DNA of 64,000 bases from Cercis canadensis (lineage: Eukaryota > Streptophyta > Magnoliopsida > Fabales > Fabaceae). A program made the translations under genes and the position numbers. Where the stretch lies: positions 479,426-543,425 of the forward strand of contig QAOA01006679.1 in the NCBI GenBank assembly GCA_003255065.1, written 5' to 3'. Under the pieces are notes generated by a model. It did not search any database. It saw nothing but the letters and a program-made list of their open reading frames with translations, and was not told the origin of the DNA. Below, one piece after another: positions 1-11,416 of the stretch (position 1 is the stretch's first letter; each line of letters starts with the position of its first letter).

Positions 1-77
1 AGCGAATCATAGCAATAACTAATTTGTTAGTCCATTTCAACATTCTATATTGAGGTTTAATGGGACTACAACAGATT

Positions 78-1847
78 TCATTTATTCCGACCACACTTGC
101 CGCCAGGTCCCCCAAAGTTGAAGAATTGTGTTTTATATCCTCGTGCTAAAAAATAGAAGTTCAACAAGTCATAGCAATCGCTCCTCGTGTCACAATATTT
201 CTTCATGTTGTTAGGGTCTATGTACTTCTCTTTGAATTCTGAATCCACAATTAGAACACCTGCAAAGTAACAAGCCCTACCATAAGTAGGTGAAGGAAGT
301 TCACCACTTCCTATTGGTGGACTGATCCCATCTGGAGAAACTAGGGTTACGCCACCATATCTAACAGAAAATGCTCCATTGGCTAAGTGAGTGAATATTT
401 CCTTCGGCCAGTACCCGACTTGTCCATCTTGTGTAAGTAACCACCAGTTTCCTGTTGATGGGTACTATATAAATTCCAACAATTCAAAAGTAGGCATGTA
501 TGCTACTAAAACATCATCTTAACCATTACATGATAAAAAAGGGAATCAAGTAGAAAATTATGTGAGTATGTATTAATCAACTATCTGCTCGAGAAAGGAG
601 GAATTGGTAAAGTTACTACCAAATTCTCATCATTTCTAACATTTGTGGGTTATTGTGAAATCTAAACCGTTCAAAAAATGTTTAAAGTGGATCCAATTAA
701 AATTACAAGGTGTAAATTAAACTGAGCCTATAGTGATGAGAAAATTAATGGTGAGTATAACATAACTATATCTTTAAAAAATTTAGTGAGTATGAATTAA
801 TCAATCACATACATTATCCTTAGTTTATACAAATATCTACCTTTTTATTTTCTTTTAGGTACATCAAGAAGTTTGCACGGCATGACAGAATTGCTTCTAT
901 TTACCTAAATCTTCATTTACCCCAACCACCTAAGTCCAATTAAGCTGAACACAGAACATCAAAAAAATAAAATACAATAAAGCTGAACACAGGTGATGTT
1001 ATCTGCCTTCTCTTACATAATTTTAACATTCTTCTTTTCGTTCCAATCATTATGTTTGTGTTACTACCATTACCGTAAAATCCAAAACATATTCCTTTCT
1101 AATTGTTGAAGAAACAGTTAAAATATAACAAACCCTAGGATGTCTAGGAAGAGAATGCTTCATCAATTGTAAGATATTAATGTATATAAATAATATAAAG
1201 ACAACAAAATTAATTTAAGGATCTCTCAAAAACAATTGAGGTCCCATGTTTGAATCTCCATCTCCTTATACTGCCAAAAAAATCTAGTTCTACTTATCTA
1301 ACAACACAAAAATAAAATAGTATGAAGATCTTATTTTTTATGTGAAGTACTACTGATTTATATTTAAGTTAAATCTGAAATAAATAAGTAATCTCATTGA
1401 AAAAAATATGAACTGAGTAATGATATATTAATTGTAATTGTAATTACAACTTGTAATTTAATATCTTCACAATGCATTGACAATTACCTGTTTAGTAGAG
1501 ACCATAGTAATGTATTGTTGTCCTCCGACTGTGGAAGTCTTTAGAAAGCGAAAACCAAGGTGAACTATAGGGTGGACTTGTATAAAACCTGGGCACATCA
1601 TATTATAGCAACCACTTTTTCGATAGCCATCTACCTGTGTGTACACAACGAAATAGATATACTTAGGTAGATTTATCTTTGTAACTTTTCTAGCAAGAAA
1701 ATTTTAATTAGTTATTAGAATTAGTGAGTTTCTTAATGTCCAATAGGCAGTTTGATGTGTGCCATTGTCACCATAGATTCTTGGATGCACCTAACACGTT
1801 ATGTAAAGGATAATAAATTAATGTCTAACATTTACATTTTCTATAAA

Positions 1848-1883
<36 letters not shown>

Positions 1884-4237
1884 GTAAAACCTTTTTTTAG
1901 TCCTTGGAAAATGAAGTCACTAACAAATTCTTCCTCCAAAAATTTTTGGTGACAAATTGGTCCTTGAATTATTATTCTGTTGACAAATTACTCCTTCGGT
2001 AGGCAAGATCAATGAAAAGAAAATGAGAACTTGAAATGAAAAAATGAGAGCTTAAACATAACTAGGCAAAATCAATGAAAGAAATTTAGGAAAAGGGTCT
2101 GTAAGGGTCCAGAACTTTTCTCATTAAAGTACTGGATAACTAATTTGTCAAACGAAATAATAATTCAAGGATCAATTTGTCACCGAAAATTTTTGAAAGA
2201 CGAATTTGTCAATAGCTACATTTTTCAATGACTAAAAAAGATTTTACTCTATATAAAAATCAGAGACACACACCCCATTATAGAAGTGCTAAGTTTTATA
2301 CTCAAGACTTGAGACAGTTTTAAAGTAAAGCTATAAGTCTCCAACCCCAAACGGTAATAACAATATCAAAATTTTCTTTTGAAATGGCAATTGTAAGTTA
2401 AGATTAAAAGAGTATAATTTTTCCTCTTTTCTGGATAAAAGGAAAGGGTGACAAAACATAGAAGCATAATTTTATTGAAAAAAGGAAAAGAAGTTCACTT
2501 ACAGCCCATCCAACATGTATACCATTTAATTCATTTGGGGGACCATTTTGAACCCAAATTGCAGCCTTGATAAATTGATTGCTTTTCACGAGTGGATTAC
2601 TCAAAGTGACGAAAGATGAAGCTCCATAGTAGGTCGTATTTTGGATCGTATGAAGAGTACAATACTGGAAAACAGTAAAAGTATTCATGTTTAGAATGAA
2701 TCGATTTCATTGTTTCATCGCCATGTCTATAGAGTATCAAATGATCCTATTGGCTTCTTTTTTTTTTTTTTTGGGAAAAATACTAATTAGTCAAAGTGTT
2801 ACTATATGGGACATACTTTGGGTGTCATAGTCTCAATTGTCATGTAAATGTAGGATAAAATTTTAATATATATGCATAAAATTGGTTCAGTTCAGCTTGG
2901 TTTTCTTTGATATGGATCCAAAATTGAACCCAATAAGTTGGTTCTGAAAAAATTAGACCAACATATAATTTGTTGTGGTCAGTTTTAGTTCAGTTATGAT
3001 CGGTTCGGCTCAATTAAACCGATTTGGATCTGTTTTGTACGTCCCTAACTACTAACTGTATATTTCTCTACCTTTATAAAGATAAACCAAAATGAAGGGA
3101 AAATTTTCGAAGTATAACAAAAGAACGTAAGTGGTACAGCACTATAGATACTTACATGATGTCGAGCGGGGTCTCTGGAAAATTAATTAAAATGGCCAAT
3201 TTTTGATTCAGAAGAAGGATTTGCACTCCTTATATGATTCTCTTTAATCCTCTTAATGGGCACCTTTTCTGCTGGACAACCTTTAATAAACTGGTCAACT
3301 TCAAAAACTTTACCGATGTATGACGGTCTACTCTTGGTTGAGTCCATTAAGAAACTTGGACTTAGCTGTAGTTCAGAAAAGCAAAACAAAATTAGGATTA
3401 GACTCTAATGTTCGGTCAAAGTGATTTAGGTTAGAAAATAAGAAAAGAAAAAATAATAGTTATATATAAATCTTCAAATTCCGAGTAAACTCCATTGCCG
3501 GAAAAACTTTTATCCACCATGGATACAACAGTAAGGGAAGTGTTGCCGGTAAAGCTTTTAGCGCCAATAACAATTGCCTCTAATGCATTATTTAATGGCC
3601 ATTAGAAGTATATTTTGTTGTATATTGATATATTCAGCTCATCTATGAAAGTAATTGAAATTTCTAGGAAAAATTCACAAAACCATTCCTTTTCATTTGT
3701 GCCGCTTTGGATTTGGAGTTTCTAAATTAGACCTTTCAACCTTCATTTTTGACAATTCATCCCCTTCACTTAAATTTTTTTGCTATAGCCACTGTTTGAA
3801 TTTCATCAAGGTATAATTTATGTTAGATACTCAATCAAGCCATTAATAATTGTAGCTGTATGCACAAGAAATTAAGGACAGTAAAAGATTAGAAGTAGCT
3901 TTGAATTCTACTTGGCTATGGATTAGTTACCTGAATTTTATGATTTTTCAGTAATGGATGTTCGAAAGCAGGTTGCTTGTAGATATCTACACAATCAAAG
4001 TCATTGTCTTCTTGAGGCTGTATATGTGAAAGCAAATAACCATTAAACCAAATCTCAGCAGCAAAGACATAAGATCATTCTTTTAAGTATAAATCCAATT
4101 ACCAGGATTTTCTTGAGGTCGTGTGGTGTAAGAAACTGAGGCCGTCCTTCTTCTGCAATATTGCTTCTTCCATTAACATTGTAGCTTAAACATAGACTGA
4201 GAACTAGAGAAAGATACAAAGTCATGAGATTATTCAA
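78..4237 (-). pseudogene. Neprosin-like (DUF4409/DUF239) gene copy 1, decayed
   Basis: Seven exons can be placed on the minus strand: 4103-4237, 3931-4017, 3156-3365, 2503-2664, 1737-1790, 1488-1634 and 78-464. Together they keep one frame of 394 codons, about normal for secreted plant neprosin-type glutamic peptidases. Seen: an N-terminal hydrophobic signal (LYLSLVLSLCLSYN), the activation-peptide motif DCVDIYKQPAFEHPLLKNH, and the C-terminal NFGGPGGKCG. Defects: exon 3 carries an in-frame TAA inside about 27 extra bases absent from the paralogues; the exon 5 donor is TT where both paralogues have GT; and the two glutamates that align with the family's catalytic pair are His (IHVGW) and Val (RYGGV). 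The exon 1 donor is the least certain boundary. A TATATATA stretch at 4319-4328 could be its promoter. I infer a pseudogene; a truncated or non-catalytic product cannot be excluded. Confidence 0.85.
1881..2250. mobile_element. MITE with long terminal inverted repeats in intron 4 of neprosin copy 1
   Basis: The two ends are inverted copies of each other over roughly 130 bases, starting AGAGTAAAAC on the left and AGAGTAAAAT when the right end is read in reverse. Both arms carry the same phrases, for example TTGGTGACAAATTGGTCCTTG on the left and its slightly changed counterpart on the right. The element has no coding capacity and sits beside a (TA)n run at about 1850-1878, with TATAAA-like sequence on both sides, so the target duplication cannot be read precisely. 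Superfamily not assigned. Confidence 0.8.
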
Positions 4238-5657
4238 GCCAGTTTATCTTGACTCCAGCAAGTTTGTACCATCAATGGATCTTTCTAAGGTATATGCCGT
4301 GCCATTAAATGAAATTGTCTATATATACAGAAAAAGAAATAGACTCCGATGCTTTTACTTTAAAAACAGAAGTGCACTTGGATAGTCATCAATGAGAGAA
4401 TCAATGGATTTCAGAAACTTATAAATCCTCATTTAGATACATGCACTTTATTAAAATCTTAAGTCATACTTTTTTTGTCAATGGTTATTCTCATGTATTT
4501 TAGTATCTATAAAGTACATCATTCACTTTAGAAGATCCAAATTCAAAAAGGAATAAATATGAAATCCTCCCATTAATTCTATTTCCCTTTCTATATGTGT
4601 GAAAGCATTAATACAAATAATCAAGGGGTACTCCTTAGTTAATGCGTAATTAATAACCTTAAGAATATAATTAATGTGCTAAGTGTTATGTTTGCATTAA
4701 AAGTTTAGGCTATGGATACTTTAAAGTGAAGGGTGCACTTTAGAGCATAAGCATGAACAGCCATTAAAAAGAGAATAAAAAAAATGAATTTTGGAAAATC
4801 TATATATTCTTATCTAAGTCTAAGTGCACGCATTTTATTAAAATCTTAACTACTGATTTTTTAAACAATGGTTATTCTTTGGCATTTTTTTACTCACTTC
4901 ATTCTTCATTTTAAAGGATCCAAATTCATTTTTAAAATGGTTCTTGCTAATTAAGGGGTGGCCTTAGGGCACATATTACAGAGGAATTAATATGTTGACT
5001 AATTCAATTAATGTATTATGTATTATTTATGCTCCTTTAATCAACTTTGTCCCCCTCTAAACTCAAATTCTCCACCAATGCTAGTAAATTGCCAATTGAT
5101 CAATAGCCCAGATTCTTCTTCTAGCAAATTTGAAGAGCTCTAAGAATATGACATTATCAACATCAAGATATCATTATTCAAGAAATATGGACAATGAAAT
5201 TAATAGTCAAATAGAAATGAGACTTATTACACTATAGTTATAGCTGACTAGCCTATATAAAATTCATTATTTTGTATTTGTTAGTATAACAAGAGTTTCT
5301 CAACTTAAAACCTTCAAAATTCTCAGTTATTTGATTGCCAATTGGTCATGTCCTTTCTTACACTATAGTCCCACATGATGTATAGAGAATTCAAATTAAG
5401 TGGCTATGGTGTTATGACAGATCCACACCATGGAGCGGTGGATCAGTATACCTTCTTGCTTGGTTCTAAAGCCAAAACCAGTTTTTGTTCATGTCTCTGC
5501 GTGCTTTGATTCCCAAATAAGCCAGAATAATAATTGATTCCCAAATTAGCCAAAACAATAATTACTTCATTAGCCCTCTTTAGCATTCTGCACATTAAGG
5601 CTGATACCATATTTCAATCATAAAAACAACCAATTGGTAATTAGACATATCTAAAAT
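4238..5657. other. Intergenic spacer between neprosin copies 1 and 2
   Basis: No gene is supported. It holds a divergent direct repeat (about 4431-4550 and 4797-4935, sharing TTTATTAAAATCTTAA and GATCCAAATTCA). The stretch from about 5510, containing GATTCCCAAATAAGCCAG, is closely matched downstream of copy 3 at about 15340, so the 3' flanks were duplicated along with the genes. Confidence 0.6.
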
Positions 5658-8600
5658 TTAAGTATGAGTACGAGAACGACAATGGGTGCCGCCGGGTCCC
5701 CCAAAGGTGAAGGTCTGTCTGAGAAAGCTTCCTTGATTACCCAAATAAAGAAGGTCATAGCAATCGGGGCTAGTGTCACAATTTTTCTTCACCTCATTAC
5801 GATTTATGTCACTTCTCACAAAATTGTCATCCACAGTTTCAAGTACTGCAAATAAACCAGCTATATCCCATCTAGTTGAAGGAAGTTCACCGTTCCCCAT
5901 GGGTGGGCTGACCCCATCAAGAGAAACAAGGGCTTCTCCACCATATCGAACAAAGGAAGCCCCATTGGCTAAGTGAGTGAATAGGTCCTTTGGCCAGTAC
6001 CCAAGTGCTTTGCTATTTAAGTAAATTAACCACCAGTGACCTGTTTGTTGATCCTACAAGTATTTCAACAACTTAAAGTCAGGCATAATTTCTAAGATTA
6101 GGAAAAAGTTTTGTTAGACCCATTGCTCATTGATTTCTTCCCCTTTACTTTGTATAATTATGTATCTCAACAATTCAAAAAAGAGACATGCAATATGCTA
6201 CCTAGTCACTTAGAGATCATGTTACTTAACTATTATGTTGTGAAAATTCCAACGCAAGTGTACGTTGTCGTTTGCAAGTAATAAAATGAGATTAATTTAT
6301 CGTTCCCACGAGGACTAATGTACCAACTACCGAAATAGGGTTAACCTTAACTTTATCTAATCAATCGATAAGAAGATATTTCAATGAAACAACTAAAAAA
6401 TAGAATGAAAACAATGTAAACCAGAAAAATAGCAAATCAAACCAGAAAAATGATAGATTCAGCAAGAGAGAAACACCTAGGGTTCCGACTTCACCATAAT
6501 TACTCCCAGCTTTCATTCCATATTCCATTAACTCCAATTTATCTTCCTATTTGCTAATCAAGATTCCCTAATTTATTCACTAGCCTCTCCCAAGGTCTAG
6601 TGTAAATATCCCTTAACTACTAACCCTGTATATCCCTATACGAGTTACAATAATTATGAATTCATTTAGTTTTGTGGATCTTTTTAACTGATTACATGAG
6701 CCATAGAGGTATATTCCTATCCTCCATGTAACTCATGGCATTTACCCCAAGGAACTTGACACACAACTCTCCTTCCGGTCTCATTGTGATTAACAATTCA
6801 TCTAATTATTGGCCAGACAATCAGAAGCATTAAGAGAAGAGATAAACGCTCAAATTTAAGAGATAAATAATGGAATTAACTTCATATGAAACTACAGCTG
6901 GTCCTAATTAGGCTACATCGTACCCTAGATAAGAGAATTAGTTCATACTAGATGAAGAGAACAAGAAAGAATAAAATTGAGACATGATTCAAAGGTAAAA
7001 GAGGAAAAACTCTGGTTTGAAGGTCAAATCAGCCTTGCATCTCCTCCCTTCAATCCTTGCCTTGCCTCCTTTGTGCCTCCAAAAGTGTCTAAGAACGAAC
7101 ACCTTTCTAATTCCCTACCTTTCCTATTTATACCCTTCACTCTAAAGCCCTAAAACCCATGAGAAAATAAGCCGCGTCTGCAAAATTAAATTCGGGCGCC
7201 GCACCTCTGAAGTTTGGGCGCCGCACCTCTGACTCGCTGGAAGAAATTTGCTTCTTTTCACTTTCGGGAGCCGCACCTCTGTATTTTGAGGGGTGCGGCT
7301 CTGAGCTGCTGTCCCAACATGTGTATTTTTTTTGCATACGGGGGGTGCGGCGCTACTGTTCAAGGGGTGCACCCCTGAGCTGCTGTCCTGGTTTTAAGTT
7401 TCATGCTCCAGTGGCCGCGACTCTAGGTTTTGAGCGCCGCAACCCTTGAATTCTATCCCAAAAACTTCTCAATTCTTCAATTCTTCATTCTAACCTATGA
7501 AACCTACAATTTAACATAAAAGATCACATTAGATGATGATTAATCTCAATCAACAATCAAATACTTAAGTAAAGGATATCTAAAAAGTGGATATAAAAGC
7601 CACTCAACATATTATACGCTCAAGAGACCAGAAAATTAATGCACATTATTATTAATTAAGGCCTTACTTTCAGAAAGGGATGTTCTTGTTGACCTTCGAT
7701 TCACCATGTTATAGTGTTATTAGTTCCTTTTGATTTTAGTACATCGATCTACAAGTAATTACCGCAGCTTGAACCTAGAAATCTACAAAGATGATATATA
7801 TATTTTTTTTTTGATACTTTAGTTACGATTCTAAATNTATATATATATATTTTTTTTGATACTTTAGTTACGATTCTAAATCTAAATACAATTCACAAAT
7901 CGTGACGATGACCTTTGGACTACTTGACAATAAATATGATATCAAGTGCCTTCTCTTGCCCCTTTGTGATTTTCCAGTCCCAACCATTGTTCTACCACTG
8001 TTATCATCAAGTTACTTGATAAGTCGGTTTTATACCGCTTATCTTATATTTATTTAACTTGTTAATTGTTTGTTCTAGGGTATTTTAAATTTAATTTTTA
8101 TGAATTAATGTTTCTTTTATAGGTTTTTTACTTTAGAAGTCTTTGGAAGTCACTTTAGTGCTTTTTGGTGTCAAAAATAGCAAATTCTAGCAAATTTGGG
8201 ATGAAGGCAGCAGCTTGGGCGCCGCAGCCCCCAATCCGGGAGCCGCAGTGCCCTATGGTCAGGAATCAGCAAACTAAAGACAGAAGCTAGGGTGCTGCAG
8301 CGCCCACCAGGAGGCTGCAGCCCCCGACGGTCAAACTCGGGATTTGACTTCTAAACTTCTTTTTTTCATTAGGAATCCTATTTTATTTTAATTCATTTTC
8401 TTCCTAAACTTCCTAGGACCTATAAATAGGACTCTTAAAGTCTAAATTAGGGTTCCACACTTTTGAGAGAAGAGGCAAGAATAGAAGAGGATTCAAGCTT
8501 GAAGATCAGAGTTTTTGGGCATCGAATCGGCATCACCAAGAGTTTAATTCTTCCTCTTTTATGTTTCTGATGTGTAATCTGGTTGTGAGTTTATTTTCTA

Positions 8601-10632
8601 CCTTGAGTATGAACTAATTCCACCATCTAGGGTGGAGATGTAGCCTAGCTTAGGATGGATTGTAATTTCTAATGAATTAATCAAAGGACCATCTTCTTAA
8701 ATTGATTTCTTGATCTTCATTCTTAATGTTTCTGTTTGACTAGCCATCAATATAGATGAGTAGGTGATTGCGATAATACTGGAAAGTATGTTGTGATTGA
8801 GGACCATAGGGATTAAGAACATAAATTACATAAGGGATAGGAATATACCATTATGGTTTATGTAGCCATTAAAAAGAACCATAGAGTAATTGAATTCTGA
8901 GATTATTCGCAATTCACATAGGAATATAGTGGATTCATAATTTGAGAATATATTTGTTTGACCTTGGGAAAGGCTAATAAATAACTTAGGGTTCTTGGCT
9001 AGCAATTAGGGAGATTGTTGTTGATTAATGAATTAGGAATAAAGATCCGGATTAGCTACGGTGAAATCGATATCCTAGATAATTTCTCATCATATTTTTA
9101 CTCAGTTTATAAGCAATTATTCTCTGTTTACTGTTTTGCATTTAAATATCATCATTATTCACCTATCAATTGTCTAGATAAAATTAGAATACATATAATT
9201 TTGGTACTTAGTAGCCATAATCTCCGTGGGACGATAATTTATCTCACTTCTTTATTACTTGATTACGGCACGTGCACTTGCGTTCACATTTTTCTTAACA
9301 TTACTCAGAAGTTTCTTCCAATTGTGAGACATTAACTATCATAGTATGAACATAATTTCTTCACAAATGCAATGAAAGGTACCTGTTTAACAAAAACCTC
9401 AGTATGGTATAATTTCCCTCCAACTATGGAAATGTCTTTAAAGCGAGCACCAAGGGGAACACTACCGTCGACTTGTACAAAACCTGGGCACATCAAATTA
9501 TAGCAACCAGTTTTTGCACGGTTGTCTACCTGTTTGCATAAGATGAATAAATTTAACTAATTTGTTGCATCTATCTTCAATTCTTAATGATAAAAAAAAA
9601 TAGAAAATGAGTTTCTTACTGTCCAATAGGCTGTTAAATGTGTGCCATTGTCGCTGTATAGGCTCCTATGAATCTAGCAAATTATATAAGTGATAACAAA
9701 ACAATTATTCTCTATCTTAATAATAATAATAATGATAATTTACTTACTGCCCATCCCACTTCTATGATATTAAGTTCACTAGGGGGACCCCTTTGAAGCC
9801 AAACTTGAGCCTTGCTAAATTGGTTCTCTAGTGCTGGTTGTGGATTATACACAACAATTAATGCTCCTGCTCCATGGATTAACTTCGTATTCTCAAACAT
9901 ATCAGTAGTAGCAGACTGAAAAGTAGTAAAAGTATAGTATTTAGAATGCAATTTGTTAACTGTTTCATTGCCAAAAGGTAAATGGAAATATAATGGCAAA
10001 AACACAAAAAATTTCTAAGTATAACAAAGAACTTAATTGGTTAAGAACTATATGAACTTACATGACGAGTTTGAATAATATTTGATTCTGAATAAGAATC
10101 CCCATTCCTTAGATGATTCGATTTAATCCTCTGAATTGGCACTTTTCCTGGGGGACAATCTTCTCTGAGCTGTTCAAATCCAGAAACTTTACCACCAACG
10201 TATGATGGTGATCCACTTTTCATTGATTCTATTGGGAAACTTGGTCTTAGCTGTGGTACAAGACAAAATAGAATTAACTTTAATTAAGACTCTATATTGT
10301 GTAATCAAAATTATAATGGCATATGGTTCTTTAGTAGCTACCTGAATTTTATGGTTCTTTAGCAAAGGATGCTTAAAAGCAGGTTGCTTGTAGATATCTA
10401 CGCAATCAAAGTCATTGTCTTCTGGGGCCTGTATATTTTAATGCAAATAACAATTAAAATATAAAAGCAAACCCTAGAACTGAAGATTTCCTATCATATA
10501 GTTTTCTACTTTGCTAGTGAGAAGCTATACCTGAAATCCAAGTCCTTGATCTTGTTCAGCAATTCCACTTCTTCCATCAACTACATTGTAGCTTAAACAC
10601 AGACTGAGAACTAGAAACATATACAAAGCCAT
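5658..10632 (-). CDS. Neprosin-like glutamic peptidase, copy 2 (intact)
   Basis: Seven exons: 10531-10632, 10342-10428, 10062-10250, 9748-9915, 9620-9673, 9383-9529 and 5658-6053. They join in one frame of 380 residues plus stop, and all introns are GT..AG. The product has a signal peptide (MALYMFLVLSLCLSYN), the DUF4409 activation peptide with DCVDIYKQPAFKHPLLKNH at about 42-60, and a DUF239 peptidase domain ending in FTFGGPGG. Known of the family: neprosin is a secreted, acid-activated prolyl endopeptidase of the pitcher plant that uses two glutamates about 109 residues apart. Here Glu178 (IIEVGWA) and Glu289 (RYGGEAL) are 111 apart and fit that dyad. Intron 6 (6054-9382) is inflated to 3.3 kb by two solo LTRs in opposite orientations. 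It is the only one of the three tandem copies with an open frame. The in vivo substrate is unknown. Confidence 0.88.
6236..7609 (-). mobile_element. Solo LTR A (Ty3/Gypsy-like) in intron 6 of neprosin copy 2
   Basis: A 1,374-bp unit starting TG and ending CA, flanked by a perfect 5-bp duplication TATTA (6231-6235 and 7610-7614). On the minus strand it has a TATA-like box (GTATAAATAG, around 7124) and ends with the phrase CACTTGCGTTGGAATTTTC, also seen in modified form in solo LTRs B and C. Short GGCGCCGCA-type motifs lie at about 7195-7440. No internal domain or second LTR is present, so it is a solo LTR left by recombination. It lies in the same orientation as the host gene. Athila/Tat-type assignment is an inference. 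Confidence 0.88.
7793..7881. repeat. 44-bp direct duplication around an 'n' (7837), probable contig joint
   Basis: The sequence ending TTTAGTTACGATTCTAAAT occurs immediately before and immediately after the single unknown base. The same pattern recurs at most other 'n' positions in the window, so I read it as an unmerged overlap. Confidence 0.8.
8017..9300 (+). mobile_element. Solo LTR B (same family) in intron 6 of neprosin copy 2
   Basis: A 1,284-bp unit running from TGATAAGTCGG to TTTCTTAACA, flanked by a perfect 5-bp duplication TTACT (8012-8016 and 9301-9305). It carries an LTR promoter-like TATA box (CTATAAATAGG, 8420-8430) and a short GC-rich block at about 8217-8330. It is very similar to solo LTR C and is oriented antisense to the host gene, so any LTR promoter activity would read against the gene. 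The 106-codon frame at 9015-9335 inside it is a chance frame. Confidence 0.9.
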
Positions 10633-11416
10633 AAGATTTTTCAAGCCAGTTATCTTGACTCCTACAAGTTTGAACCATTGTAGAAATGAATTTATGGGCA
10701 TATGCCATTAATTGCAATTGCATTATAAAGAAATAATTAACAAATATGTAACCTTCACATTATTTGCATTTTATTTTATCTGTCGGTCAATGCATTTAAG
10801 GGAATAACCAACAAGTTAAATACTAACAGTAGTCGAGAGCACTTGTGAATGTAAAAAATTAATATGACCAATCAATGCAAAGTCAATGGAATAATAGCTT
10901 TTTTCACCTCTACTTAAGGGAATTTATTAAAACTAATTAATATCTTCACTTCTGTAATTAATGTATTAACTTTGCTTTGATTTTATAAATTAATATCAAT
11001 TTTAGGATCTCATTAATTGCCCATTAAGGACATACGTTAAGGTTCAACTAATGTTCCTTTGAATCAATGATGAACTTAAGTTATTAATGAATGACATGAC
11101 ATGATTTTCAATTCCAATTACACGCAATTTAAAAAATAATGCCCAGTCCATATAACTTAATAAAATAATTATAATTTGCACTATAGTCAATTTCATTTAA
11201 ATTTGAAAAATCATTTTTCATTTAGAAAATTAAAAAGTCAAAGTATAAATTACTGTATTTAAGGCTTTTATTTGAAAGGAGGTATTTGAGAAATAAATCA
11301 AAAACATAATTGACGCCATGAACCAATTTACAGCTTCCACATGAAAACTTTTGGCTTTGTAGGAACATAAATTTGATTCCAAAAAGGTTTGAACTTGTGT
11401 CGGAACAGGTGGAAGG
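10633..11416. other. Upstream region of neprosin copy 2, no gene
   Basis: AT-rich sequence with no supported coding frame. The part next to 10632 is similar to the matching upstream part of copy 3 (from 20006), as expected for duplicated promoters. Confidence 0.5.

Noticed and set aside
7137..7372. Arg/Pro-rich minus-strand frames
   Set aside because: Produced by the GC-rich block of solo LTR A.
9015..9335. 106-codon plus-strand frame, repeated as 99 codons at 18930
   Set aside because: The similarity comes only from LTRs B and C being the same family; the frame is not kept beyond the LTR.
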